Program-made: the position numbers and the translations under genes
The notes under the pieces: model-generated
What the model was told of the DNA's origin: nothing
Databases searched by the model: none
The model's input: only the letters and a program-made list of their open reading frames with translations
NCBI RefSeq assembly: GCF_002723995.1
Contig: NZ_BEWP01000008.1
Span: 1 to 64,000, forward strand
Direction: 5' to 3'
Source of the DNA: Gluconobacter kondonii
GTDB taxonomy: Bacteria; Pseudomonadota; Alphaproteobacteria; Acetobacterales; Acetobacteraceae
DNA length: 64,000 nt
Shown: positions 7,771 through 15,846 of the stretch, piece by piece
Position numbering within the stretch: the first letter of the stretch is position 1
Layout: every line of letters begins with the position of its first letter

Positions 7771-9480
7771 TCAGGCTCTCAGGGCTGTCTGTGAGGGGGA
7801 GGTGTCGGGGAGGTCGCCCTTCAGGTTGTGGCGCTCCTGCGCTTCTTTCCAGGCGGCGCGGCACTGCCGGTCCGTTTCCTGTGCGCTCCATCCGAGAGCT
7901 GCACCCACGACACCGCCCACTTCGAGAACGACGTCGGGTGTGAGGAGGCCGCTCAGGGCAACCGGCGTCCGGCGAAAGAGAACATCGGAAAGGGTGCGGA
8001 CCAGTTCTTCCGAAGCGATGAAGGCCAGTTCGCGACGTGTGTAGGTCGGGAGCGTCCGTAATGGCGCGTCGGCTTCTTTCTGGCAGAACACCGCAAAAGC
8101 GCGGGCGCGCGATCCGTACCGTTCCAGCAGAATTCCGGCCCTCTGGCGCGGCATGCCATAGGTCACGAAAAACTCGTCCAGATACGCGGAATAGCGCTCC
8201 GGCGTCGGATAGTCGCGGCCGCCGCCAATCGGGAAGTTCTTCGTGGAGAGGTGCCGTGCAGCGCCCAGAGTGTCGAGAAGCTGATCTGCAACCTCTTCGG
8301 CCAGTCCACGGAATGTCGTCCATTTCCCGCCAACCAAGGACAGGAGGGGCGTGTCTCCAAGCCGGTTTTCATGCACGATATGATCGCGGCTGATGGCTCC
8401 GGGATCGGACGCATCGGTCGCGGGGAGGGGGCGGACGCCACTGTAACGGTAAACTATGTCATCAGAACTGAAGCTGAAGCCGGGGAACAGATCCGCGACC
8501 ATTCGCAGCATGTATTCCTGTTCGTCATCGGTGCAGATGGCGGTATCGGGATCTTCGATCCGGATATCCGTCGAGCCGACCAGAACGTGACCGTAAAACG
8601 GATAGGCCAGACAGATCCGCCCGTCCGGTGTTCCGAAATACATCATGCGTCCTTTGAGTTCGCGCAGAAGCCCGTCATGCCGCAACAACAGATGCGAGCC
8701 TTTCGTGCCGCCGATATAACGCGTCGTCTCGCCGAGGACGGCATTGATGCGGTCGATCCACGCGCCTCCCGCATTCACAAGCGCCCGTGTCCGGACATTG
8801 CGTGTCTCTCCGGTCATGCTGTCCCTGAGGCGCAGCATGCCATCGGCAAATGAAACCGGAACGGTATAGGTCGCAACCCCGCAGCCGGTCCCGACATTCA
8901 GCCCGTCCTGCACACATTCATAACCAAGCCGCTCGGGCTGGGTGATGGCCGCGTCATAATATTGTGCGGTGGCGAGAACATCCGTCGCCATATGCGGCCA
9001 TTCTTCCCGCGTTCTGCGATTGAGGAAGAGGTTGTGTCGGGGCATGACACGCGCACGGCGTCCCAGAAAATCATAGATCTGAAGCCCGGCTTCCAGCACC
9101 AGAGCCCCCCGGTCGGTCATTTTGCTGCCCAGACGCAGGAATTTCCGCACGGACGGGACGATGCCTCCGAACCAGGAGCGGATTGGCAGAACCGTTGGCA
9201 GGGGTTTGACCACGTGCGGCGCATTCCGCAGCAGAAGATTGCGCTCCAGAGTGGACTGCGCGACCAAGCGGAATTCACCCGTTTCGAGATATTTGATTCC
9301 GCCATGGATCAGCCGCGAGGGCGCGCAGGAGGCGCCGGAACAGATGTCGCTCCTATCGACGAGCAGGACGCGCAGATCCTGTAGGGCCAGTTCGCGAAAC
9401 AGTCCGGCTCCGTTGATGCCGGCCCCGATAATGACGACATCGAACTCCGCAGTCTCGCGGATATCTTTCAGTCCGCTCAT
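7771..9480 (-). CDS. FAD-dependent glycerol-3-phosphate dehydrogenase family protein (GlpD/EryB-like)
   Basis: This 569-residue protein starts with the FAD-binding Rossmann motif VVIIGAGINGAG and continues with the GlpD signature DICSGASCAPSRLIHGGIKYLE. Later landmarks are YDAAITQPERL, ALVNAGGAWID, GTKGSHLLL and SLVGGKWTTFR, in the order expected for GlpD. GlpD oxidises sn-glycerol 3-phosphate to dihydroxyacetone phosphate and reduces ubiquinone. EryB, a close relative, oxidises L-erythritol 4-phosphate to 3-tetrulose 4-phosphate. It is coupled to the FGGY kinase gene by a 4-base ATGA overlap and to the aldolase-like gene by a 3-base gap, so kinase, dehydrogenase and the aldolase-like protein form one unit. 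The erythritol role is inferred from that context; a glycerol role cannot be excluded. Confidence 0.88.
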   Translation of the reverse strand: MSGLKDIRETAEFDVVIIGAGINGAGLFRELALQDLRVLLVDRSDICSGASCAPSRLIHGGIKYLETGEFRLVAQSTLERNLLLRNAPHVVKPLPTVLPIRSWFGGIVPSVRKFLRLGSKMTDRGALVLEAGLQIYDFLGRRARVMPRHNLFLNRRTREEWPHMATDVLATAQYYDAAITQPERLGYECVQDGLNVGTGCGVATYTVPVSFADGMLRLRDSMTGETRNVRTRALVNAGGAWIDRINAVLGETTRYIGGTKGSHLLLRHDGLLRELKGRMMYFGTPDGRICLAYPFYGHVLVGSTDIRIEDPDTAICTDDEQEYMLRMVADLFPGFSFSSDDIVYRYSGVRPLPATDASDPGAISRDHIVHENRLGDTPLLSLVGGKWTTFRGLAEEVADQLLDTLGAARHLSTKNFPIGGGRDYPTPERYSAYLDEFFVTYGMPRQRAGILLERYGSRARAFAVFCQKEADAPLRTLPTYTRRELAFIASEELVRTLSDVLFRRTPVALSGLLTPDVVLEVGGVVGAALGWSAQETDRQCRAAWKEAQERHNLKGDLPDTSPSQTALRA

Positions 9481-11096
9481 GGCCGTGCTCCCTGTGTCAT
9501 GGTGCCGGCCATGGCGTAGTTCAGAACCGGTCCGGCCTCCACGAGATCGTTTTCGCGAGATCGTTCTGTCGTGGCAGGCTTCAGCGAGGATGTTCCGCCA
9601 TCATAAAGATCTGACCAGAACGGCCTCATGGCCTGCGTCAGTGCGACATAACGGCGATAAATTCCCTCATAGACGCGTTCGCGGTCCGGCTGCGGTCTGT
9701 AGGTGTGCATCGGCACGTCCTGCGCGGCCACGGCATCTTCAAGGTTTGCGTACAATCCTACGGAAACGCTCGCTGTCAGGGCCGCGCCCAAAGCTCCGGC
9801 TTCGCGGACTTCGGGGATGCGGACAGGCATGCCCAGAATATCCGCGAACATCTGGGCGATGGCAGGTTGTCCGCTTCCACCTCCCGAAATTCCGATCCTG
9901 CGCACGGGTCCGGTCTGTTTGAGGGCATCAACATGTTCGCGATGATTGAACACCGTTCCTTCCACCATTGCCTGAAACAGATCCGCCCGGTCATGCCAGG
10001 ACTGCACACCGAACAGGGACGCGCTGGCAGGGGCGTCATAGGGCGATCCGAACAGGAACGGGTGATACAACGGAACCGCAGGACGGGCTCCCGGCTGGGA
10101 CAGGCGTGCTTCTATTTCCGCAGAAAGAACACGAGCGGCGTCCTGATCGCCGGGCATGAGGATTTTCGCCAGCCATTCGAGATTGCTCGAGGACGCCGGA
10201 GAAATCGCCATGCAGTTCCACAACCCGCGGCGATATCCCGCGCGACAGGCCCAGTCTTCCCCGACGACAGGCCGGTCGCGGAAAACCTCGTTGATCGAAA
10301 AGGTTCCAGCCGTGATGGACAGATCGCCTGCTCTGGTATGGCCTAGACCGACCGCCGCGGCCGTTACATCATGCAATCCGACCGAAACGGGCGTTCCGGC
10401 CACAAGTCCCGTCAGCGCTGCGGCTTCGGCGGTCACAACGCCACCCTGTTCACAGGAGAGGCGCATTTCCGGAAGTGCAGCCCGGATGTCCGTAAGGCCC
10501 AGAACATCCAGAAGGTCGTCGCTGTAATCCTGCGTGTACAGATCGGTAAAAGACGTGCTGGCCTCGGTCAGATCCGTTGCGATTTCACCCGTCAGGCAGT
10601 AACGGATCCAGTCCTTGGCAAAAATCACGGACCCGATTGCCTGATACCGTTCAGGTTCGTTGTTTCGGATCCAGGCGAGCAGGGTATTCGCCGAATAAAC
10701 ATACGGGCGCTGACCAGCGATCGGGAGTGTCAGATCGGAAATACCGTCACGCTTCCATCGATCGTGAATGGCCGTCGCCCGGCTGTCGAGCGACATGATG
10801 CCCCGACCAAGTGGGTTTCTTGAACGGTCAAGTAGAAAAACACCATCCCCATGCGCCGTGACACCGACAGAGGCAATGGCATTTCCGTCCAGCCCCGCGG
10901 CGCTCAGTGCATCGCGAATGGACCCAATAACGGCCTGCCACGCTTCGTGCATATCGCGCTCGACATGGTGCGGGCGCTCCATGTGCTGTGCGACACGGCG
11001 TCGCCCTGTTCCCACGATGGCCCCTGTGGACGAAAACACAACGGCTTTGGTCGTGGTGGAACCGCTATCGATTCCGATGATGAAATCCCGGCGCAT
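9477..11096 (-). CDS. FGGY-family carbohydrate kinase, possible erythritol kinase (EryA-like)
   Basis: The enzyme has about 539 residues from ATG 11096, chosen because GGAGGG lies just upstream and the protein then begins with the phosphate-1 motif IGIDSGSTTTKAVVF. FGGY landmarks follow: VGVTAHGDGVFLL, a catalytic Asp in SLDSRA, GLHDVTAAAVGLG, ITAGTFSINE and RIGISGGGSGQPAIAQMFADILG for adenosine binding. EryA of Brucella keeps comparable segments (a TGQGDG-like and an LDARA-like motif). Together with the EryB-like gene overlapping its end, it would phosphorylate a polyol taken up by the linked importer. L-xylulokinase or another polyol kinase is the main alternative. The last 40 residues (SSLKPATTERSRENDLVEAG onwards) extend past the usual end of the family. 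Confidence 0.8.
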   Translation of the reverse strand: MRRDFIIGIDSGSTTTKAVVFSSTGAIVGTGRRRVAQHMERPHHVERDMHEAWQAVIGSIRDALSAAGLDGNAIASVGVTAHGDGVFLLDRSRNPLGRGIMSLDSRATAIHDRWKRDGISDLTLPIAGQRPYVYSANTLLAWIRNNEPERYQAIGSVIFAKDWIRYCLTGEIATDLTEASTSFTDLYTQDYSDDLLDVLGLTDIRAALPEMRLSCEQGGVVTAEAAALTGLVAGTPVSVGLHDVTAAAVGLGHTRAGDLSITAGTFSINEVFRDRPVVGEDWACRAGYRRGLWNCMAISPASSSNLEWLAKILMPGDQDAARVLSAEIEARLSQPGARPAVPLYHPFLFGSPYDAPASASLFGVQSWHDRADLFQAMVEGTVFNHREHVDALKQTGPVRRIGISGGGSGQPAIAQMFADILGMPVRIPEVREAGALGAALTASVSVGLYANLEDAVAAQDVPMHTYRPQPDRERVYEGIYRRYVALTQAMRPFWSDLYDGGTSSLKPATTERSRENDLVEAGPVLNYAMAGTMTQGARP

Positions 11097-11152
11097 TTCT
11101 GGCCCTCCAGACGGCTTCAGTGTCAGGGACACGCAAATTCGAAGGACAGCCA

Positions 11153-11219
11153 TATCACCGATTACGATATATAGAACACATATATCTGTGATATTTTAAG
11201 ATTTAGTGTGACTTATCAC
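11153..11219. promoter_or_regulatory. Compound inverted-repeat operator upstream of the FGGY kinase gene
   Basis: Two nested palindromes are centred at about 11173-11176. The outer arms are TATCAC (11153-11158) and GTGATA (11188-11193). The inner arms are GATATAT (11166-11172) and ATATATC (11180-11186). A further TATCAC half-site occurs at 11214-11219. The cluster lies about 60-120 bases upstream of the kinase start, in an A/T-rich stretch where its promoter should be. No regulator gene is present in the visible part of the locus, so the cognate protein (for example an EryD-like SorC/DeoR-family regulator) would be encoded elsewhere. Operator function is inferred from symmetry and position. 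Confidence 0.5.
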
Positions 11220-11269
11220 GCTGATGCCCCGATGACGGGCCAGAAATCTGATCTGCTGCGGATAACCTG

Positions 11270-11343
11270 CACGGTTGTCATCACAGCAACCGTGAGCCAT
11301 AAAAACAGGGAATGCTTCTTCTTGAGTGGATGCAAAAAGAAGC
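11270..11343 (+). other. Two hairpin-forming repeats in the leader of the phosphohexomutase gene
   Basis: The 324 bases between the divergent kinase and phosphohexomutase starts hold, besides the kinase operator, two inverted repeats on the mutase side: CACGGTTG (11270-11277) with CAACCGTG (11287-11294), and GCTTCTT (11314-11320) with AAGAAGC (11337-11343). Both would fold in the transcript of the plus-strand gene if its promoter lies upstream of 11270. I recognise no riboswitch class, and no gene is supported in this stretch. Confidence 0.35.
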
Positions 11344-11420
11344 GCGTCTTACTGCCCGCAATCAGGCACTGATATGTCCAACCATCGCCTGTTTTTCTAA
11401 CTGTTTGGGACTGATTACAT

Positions 11421-12890
11421 ATGAAAATAGCTGACTGGATGGTGGAATCAGGCGTTGCGTTTGGAACGAGCGGCGCGCGTGGACTTGTGACGTCCATGAC
11501 GGATGCTGTCTGTTTTGCGTATACCGTCGGCTATCTCAAACATTTACGGACGTTGGGAGAGTTTACTCCCGGCACATCCGTCGCCATCGCCGGAGACTTG
11601 CGACCGAGTACGCCGCGCATTTTGCGCGCCTGTGCTGCTGCCATTCTCTGGATGGAAGGCCAGCCGGTAAACTGCGGCTTTGTGCCGACGCCTGCTCTGA
11701 GCCTTTATGCGTTTGGCAAGGGCATTCCCTCCCTTATGGTGACGGGAAGCCATATCCCGGATGATCGGAACGGCATCAAGTTCAACCGTGCGCGCGGCGA
11801 ATTTCTCAAAAGCGACGAAGCTGCCATGCGGCATGAGGACGTCACACTTCCGGATGGCTGGTTTGATGAGCAGGGCGCGCTGAAAATTGAGGTCACAGTT
11901 CCGTCTCTGACTGATGTGCTGCCGGAATATGTCGCCAGATATGTCGATTTCTTCGGCCCGACAGCGCTTTCGGGTCTGAAACTCGGGGTCTATCAGCATT
12001 CCGCCGTTGGCCGGGACGTTCTGGTGTCCGTCGTCGAAGCTCTCGGGGGTGAAGCGCATCCTCTGGGACGCTCCGACGTGTTCGTTTCGGTCGATACGGA
12101 AGCTGTGCGCCCGGAAGATGTCGTTCTCGCGCGGGACTGGGCTCAGACCGGAGAGTTCGATGCGATCCTCACGACGGATGGCGATTCCGACCGACCGCTG
12201 TTGGCGGATCAGAATGGTCGCTGGCTGCGGGGAGATGTGCTGGGCATTCTCGCGGTCCGCAAGCTTGGCGCCGTTTCCGTCACAACGCCCGTCAGCAGCA
12301 ATACGGCGCTGGAAGCGTCCGGTGTTGCGCCCTTCGTTCAAAGAACGCGCATTGGTTCGCCGTTTGTCGTGTCAGGCATGACGGATGCTGTGGAGAAGGG
12401 CAATGTTCCGTCCGTTGGCTACGAAGCCAATGGGGGCTTTCTGCTCGCCAGCGATATCGAGCATGATGGTCGGCGTCTCGTGGCTTTGCCGACGCGCGAT
12501 GCCGTCCTGCCAATGCTCTGTGCGCTGGTTTCTGCCAGAAGCGGGCAAAGCGGGCTTGCGGAACTGCTTGAAACACTTCCGCCCCGCTTCACAGTGAGCG
12601 ACCGTCTGAAAGATGTCCCGACAGATCAGAGCCAAGCCCGTCTGGCCCTCCTGCGCGAGGATGTTCCAGCGGTGAGTGAAGCCCTGGGCTTCGCGGAAGC
12701 CTGCGGGCCAGTCACGGCTGTTGACGAAACGGATGGTATCCGGATGACGTTCGAACGTGGCGACATCATTCACCTGCGGCCATCCGGGAATGCGCCGGAA
12801 CTGCGGGTGTATGTTGAATCGGCGACGTCCGAGCGGGCCGAAGAACTCCTGACACTGGGTCTTGAATCTGTCAGACGCTGGATGGCGTAG
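11421..12890 (+). CDS. Phosphomannomutase/phosphoglucomutase family protein
   Basis: This alpha-D-phosphohexomutase has 489 residues. It shows the family landmarks in order: GTSGARG (15-21), the phosphoserine loop VTGSHIPDDRNGIKF with the catalytic serine at about 110, the metal-binding loop TDGDSDRPL near 252-260, the sugar-specificity loop GYEANGGFLL and the C-terminal phosphate-binding RPSGNAPELRVYVES. The loop serine sits in TGSHIP rather than the commoner TASHNP. It interconverts hexose 6- and 1-phosphates, giving the precursor for GDP-mannose or UDP-glucose, so it plausibly feeds the adjacent exopolysaccharide island. It could equally serve general hexose metabolism. It is divergent from the C4-sugar locus and convergent with the next gene. 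Confidence 0.9.
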   Translation: MKIADWMVESGVAFGTSGARGLVTSMTDAVCFAYTVGYLKHLRTLGEFTPGTSVAIAGDLRPSTPRILRACAAAILWMEGQPVNCGFVPTPALSLYAFGKGIPSLMVTGSHIPDDRNGIKFNRARGEFLKSDEAAMRHEDVTLPDGWFDEQGALKIEVTVPSLTDVLPEYVARYVDFFGPTALSGLKLGVYQHSAVGRDVLVSVVEALGGEAHPLGRSDVFVSVDTEAVRPEDVVLARDWAQTGEFDAILTTDGDSDRPLLADQNGRWLRGDVLGILAVRKLGAVSVTTPVSSNTALEASGVAPFVQRTRIGSPFVVSGMTDAVEKGNVPSVGYEANGGFLLASDIEHDGRRLVALPTRDAVLPMLCALVSARSGQSGLAELLETLPPRFTVSDRLKDVPTDQSQARLALLREDVPAVSEALGFAEACGPVTAVDETDGIRMTFERGDIIHLRPSGNAPELRVYVESATSERAEELLTLGLESVRRWMA

Positions 12891-12903
12891 GCGATAGGTT
12901 CGC

Positions 12904-12940
12904 GATCAGGCTCTGCCCCTCATTGCGGCTTTGCCTGATC
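12904..12940. terminator. Inverted repeat between convergent genes, possible terminator
   Basis: GATCAGGC (12904-12911) and GCCTGATC (12933-12940) form a perfect 8-base-pair stem with a 21-base loop between the phosphohexomutase gene and the convergent secreted-protein gene. It overlaps the stop codon of the latter. There is no run of T on either side, so factor-independent termination is uncertain. Confidence 0.35.
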
Positions 12941-13904
12941 AGTGAGGGTTGAATGCGGGAAGGGCAGGGCCGTAAACGGCGGCGGGGCCGTTCATGATGC
13001 CGATCTTTCCGCGGACACCATAAGTCTGGGCTGGAAACTGGATGCTGCTGTAGGGGCTGTCGCTCTGGACCCAGTAATCACTGCTGGCCTTGCCGCCAGA
13101 CTGGTTGACAAGAATGATCGATCCGGTGGTCATGTAAAGAGAACCTGCCGGTTTTCCGACCAAAGCATGCAACCGGATCGGAGGCGTCTGCGGAGGGGCA
13201 AGTTCTATATGCCCGTCGAACGTCCAGGGACCGGAAATGAAGGCGGTTGTCGCGTTATAATCAAGGCGCGATGCGAGCCAGTCCAACTCCATACCGCCTT
13301 CGTCATCGACGCCGAGTGTATTGTTGAAAACACCAACATCAACCAGAGCAATCCGCTCTCCGGCATCCACCGGATTGGGAATGGTATAAATCCCTGTCGC
13401 ATTGTTATGGATCTGAGCATGGGCAAGTCCGAACCCGTAGGCATGGTTCCCGACCGTTAGTCCCCGCCGGAAGTTCGAAATGGAGATGTTCTTCAGTGTA
13501 ATCGCGGCCGCACGGATATTGTCCTCGTCTTCATTGTCGAAAACGATCCCGTCTGCCTTCGGTTGACCGGCCAAAACAAGATGGTCAATGCTGTTGGCAG
13601 CAGTGTCGTAACTTTCAGGCTGCCCCTTACCATCTGACGAGATAATGATTGCTGGTTTTCCATCGGAAAGACCAGATGCATCTAGTACGCCATTCGTGAG
13701 TGTCATTGTAAGCGGATTGATCCGCAGTGTATCCTGAAGTTTGTAGACTTGCCCTTTTAAATCAATTCGACAATGGCTTGGCCATGTGGGACACGCTGCG
13801 ATCATGGTGGCAGGGTCAACCGAATGGGCCGTGGCAAGACAAGTTGAAACACCCGTCGTCATTATACCAAAAACTACGAGAATTTTCAGGAGATGGCCGG
13901 TCAT
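12939..13904 (-). CDS. Secreted protein with a beta-helix-like C-terminal region, function unknown
   Basis: The product has 321 residues with an N-terminal signal peptide (hydrophobic core LLKILVVFGIMTTGVS, cleavage near CLATA). The mature part has repeated short strands of the type seen in right-handed beta-helices, such as LTMTLTNGVLDASG, AAITLKNISISNF, GFGLAHAQIHNNATGIY and ALVDVGVFNNTLG, which resemble pectate-lyase-like coils. No catalytic triad or binding motif can be assigned by eye. It is the last gene of the minus-strand exopolysaccharide operon, 36 bases after a GT2 gene. A role in cutting, modifying or binding the exported polymer is possible but not shown. The strongly hydrophilic mature region argues against an outer-membrane barrel. 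Confidence 0.75.
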   Translation of the reverse strand: MTGHLLKILVVFGIMTTGVSTCLATAHSVDPATMIAACPTWPSHCRIDLKGQVYKLQDTLRINPLTMTLTNGVLDASGLSDGKPAIIISSDGKGQPESYDTAANSIDHLVLAGQPKADGIVFDNEDEDNIRAAAITLKNISISNFRRGLTVGNHAYGFGLAHAQIHNNATGIYTIPNPVDAGERIALVDVGVFNNTLGVDDEGGMELDWLASRLDYNATTAFISGPWTFDGHIELAPPQTPPIRLHALVGKPAGSLYMTTGSIILVNQSGGKASSDYWVQSDSPYSSIQFPAQTYGVRGKIGIMNGPAAVYGPALPAFNPH

Positions 13905-13940
13905 GAGGCATGTCTTCCTATGTGCAAAACAAGACGTCTG

Positions 13941-14816
13941 TCAGGAAAGAATTTTTCCACTGTTGTGTCTGGCTGCTTCGCTCGCAGCGCGGCAGAAATA
14001 TCCCGACAGTCGCCCTTGAAGCGTCTTGAAATAATAAGCTGCTTTTTCAGATTGTCGACGGACAAGACTAAGACAGACACCAGCGAAAGGACGGATGAAA
14101 AATGTCGCGACTGTCTTTAAGGTTGCATGGTTTTTGCGAAGGACATATCCCATTCCAGTTCCGTAATCATAGGCCCGCTCACCGCTTAGGGTAGTGGGTT
14201 TGTCCATGTGCCGGACCAGAAGGGTGCGATCATGATACCCTTGCGACCCTGCCGCCATCAGACGTAGAGCAAGATCGGGGCCCTCTGCTGCACCATAGGG
14301 GGCTCCAATTCCCAGATTTTCGTCGAACCTATCAATTTTTTCGAACATCTGACGTGGTATGAAAAAATTGAATTCGATCAAGCCTGTCCAGATATTGTGC
14401 TGATTTAAATTCTGGCTTCTGGTCAGCCAGCGTCCCATGGTTGTGGGAGCACCATCGAAATTGAGCACAGCGCCAGTAATGAAGCCTGTATCGTCCGTTT
14501 TGCAGAAATAGGCATTCACTCGCTCCAGCGTGTCGGGTTCATAAATGCAATCATCGTCCGGAAACGCTATGATATCACCCACTGCGACGCTCGCGCCGAA
14601 ATTACGAGCATAGCGCAGCCCGCTTATATCTGGACGGAGATGTTTTAACGGCCACTTGGCACTGTATCGTTCGACGATGTCATCATAGATGTTTGATCTA
14701 CTTTGATCGACGAGAATGACTTCGAAATCTTTGTACGTCTGCTTCTCCAGGCCCTGCAGGAACGCTTCGACCTCCACAGGACGTGCCAAAGTCGAAATCA
14801 CCAAGGAAAATCTCAT
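13941..14816 (-). CDS. Glycosyltransferase family 2
   Basis: This cytoplasmic GT-A glycosyltransferase has about 291 residues from ATG 14816. The start was chosen because it begins exactly at the family's first strand (MRFSLVISTLARPVEVEAFL) and lies one base after the stop of the upstream gene. Nucleotide-sugar binding and metal sites are visible as EVILVDQSRS and the DXD motif FPDDDCIYEPD. The segment GAPYGAAEGPDLALRL matches the ED-type acceptor loop of GT2 enzymes. It would add one sugar to the lipid-linked repeat unit of the exopolysaccharide. Sugar and linkage cannot be read from sequence. The C-terminal third is basic with a short hydrophobic stretch (TFFIRPFAGVCLSL), suggesting membrane association. 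Confidence 0.88.
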   Translation of the reverse strand: MRFSLVISTLARPVEVEAFLQGLEKQTYKDFEVILVDQSRSNIYDDIVERYSAKWPLKHLRPDISGLRYARNFGASVAVGDIIAFPDDDCIYEPDTLERVNAYFCKTDDTGFITGAVLNFDGAPTTMGRWLTRSQNLNQHNIWTGLIEFNFFIPRQMFEKIDRFDENLGIGAPYGAAEGPDLALRLMAAGSQGYHDRTLLVRHMDKPTTLSGERAYDYGTGMGYVLRKNHATLKTVATFFIRPFAGVCLSLVRRQSEKAAYYFKTLQGRLSGYFCRAASEAARHNSGKILS

Positions 14817-14817
14817 T

Positions 14818-15843
14818 TCAAGAAGCCCTTTTTTTGGAGTGGAGTGTTGCAGCTCGTTCCGGCGTAATGCGGTTCCTGAACAGATCGCCAAGCCCAATCA
14901 GATTTCCTAACAAACGTCCTTTACGATCAATGTAATATTCGGGTTTAAGTGATTTGAGGCTATTAATTATGAGGTGGCGTCCTGCGCTTTTTAGTGCATT
15001 GGACCACGGATATGTTCCTTTTTGGGCCAAATAGATACAATTAATAATCTGGGAATAGCCCAGTCGAATTCCTGACCCTTTCCCGGTCTTGTTACCAAGA
15101 TGCACACCTTGTGCGCTGTTAACTTTAACGACCCTGCCGTGAGGCAGAAGAGAACGGGAAAAATCTATATCTTCATACCAGGAATAAAGAGGTAGTCTTT
15201 CATCGAAGCGCGCGCCAAGGCGCTTTATGGCGGCGCAACGGAATACCATGTTGCAGCCATATGTGTTGAAAGCATCCTCAATTTTGAAAACCGCTTCCGT
15301 ATTAGCCTGAGCATTCAGGCGGTTTGCGTCTTCAATTCGCAGCCCAGGTCCCTGCGCACCATCTGCCAGTACCTGGCCTGTGGCCCCCAGAATATTGGGA
15401 TTGTCGCGAAATGCTTCTAGCATACGGGCGATATATGTCGGGTGAGGGAAAAAATCATCATCGAAAAACAGAATGATATCTTCGTCTTCAAGACGGTCGA
15501 GAATAACATTGCGCTGAACGGAAGCTCCTTGATACCCGGTGACGAGCTCGAGTGAAGCCATGTCCCGGAGGGTTTGGGGGATAGCGGAAATATCGTCCGG
15601 TTTGGCGTAACTGATGATGATCCTGTCCGGTTTGACCGTCTGGTGCGCCAATTGACGCACGAGTTCTGCTAGAATTTCAGGACGACCACTGGTAGCGATA
15701 CCCACGACGGTCTGCATTTTTTCCCTGGATGGCACAGCCTCTTCAGCTTTCGTGAGTGTTGGCGGCATCTGTCGATTTTCCTCATGAGAGCTTTGTGGGC
15801 GGAAGGCATGTGTCGAGGGCATCTGGGCTATATCGGTCACCAT
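14818..15843 (-). CDS. Glycosyltransferase family 2
   Basis: This GT2 enzyme has 341 residues with a disordered N-terminal extension of about 42 residues before the fold starts at QTVVGIATSGRPEILAEL. The DXD metal motif is in IILFFDDDFFPHP, and SWYEDIDFSRSLLPHG carries the acidic acceptor-binding motif. It is followed immediately by the second GT2 gene (TGA-A-ATG), so the two are translationally coupled. The start at 15843 lies 3 bases after the stop of the small secreted-protein gene. The true start could be internal, since several Met codons precede the conserved part. A role in building the repeat unit is inferred from position. Confidence 0.87.
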   Translation of the reverse strand: MVTDIAQMPSTHAFRPQSSHEENRQMPPTLTKAEEAVPSREKMQTVVGIATSGRPEILAELVRQLAHQTVKPDRIIISYAKPDDISAIPQTLRDMASLELVTGYQGASVQRNVILDRLEDEDIILFFDDDFFPHPTYIARMLEAFRDNPNILGATGQVLADGAQGPGLRIEDANRLNAQANTEAVFKIEDAFNTYGCNMVFRCAAIKRLGARFDERLPLYSWYEDIDFSRSLLPHGRVVKVNSAQGVHLGNKTGKGSGIRLGYSQIINCIYLAQKGTYPWSNALKSAGRHLIINSLKSLKPEYYIDRKGRLLGNLIGLGDLFRNRITPERAATLHSKKRAS

Positions 15844-15846
15844 GAA

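Noticed and set aside
11216-11497. 93-codon minus-strand frame before the phosphohexomutase gene
   Set aside because: It overlaps the start of the phosphohexomutase gene, has no ribosome-binding site or recognisable domain, and its sequence is explained by the hairpin-rich leader.
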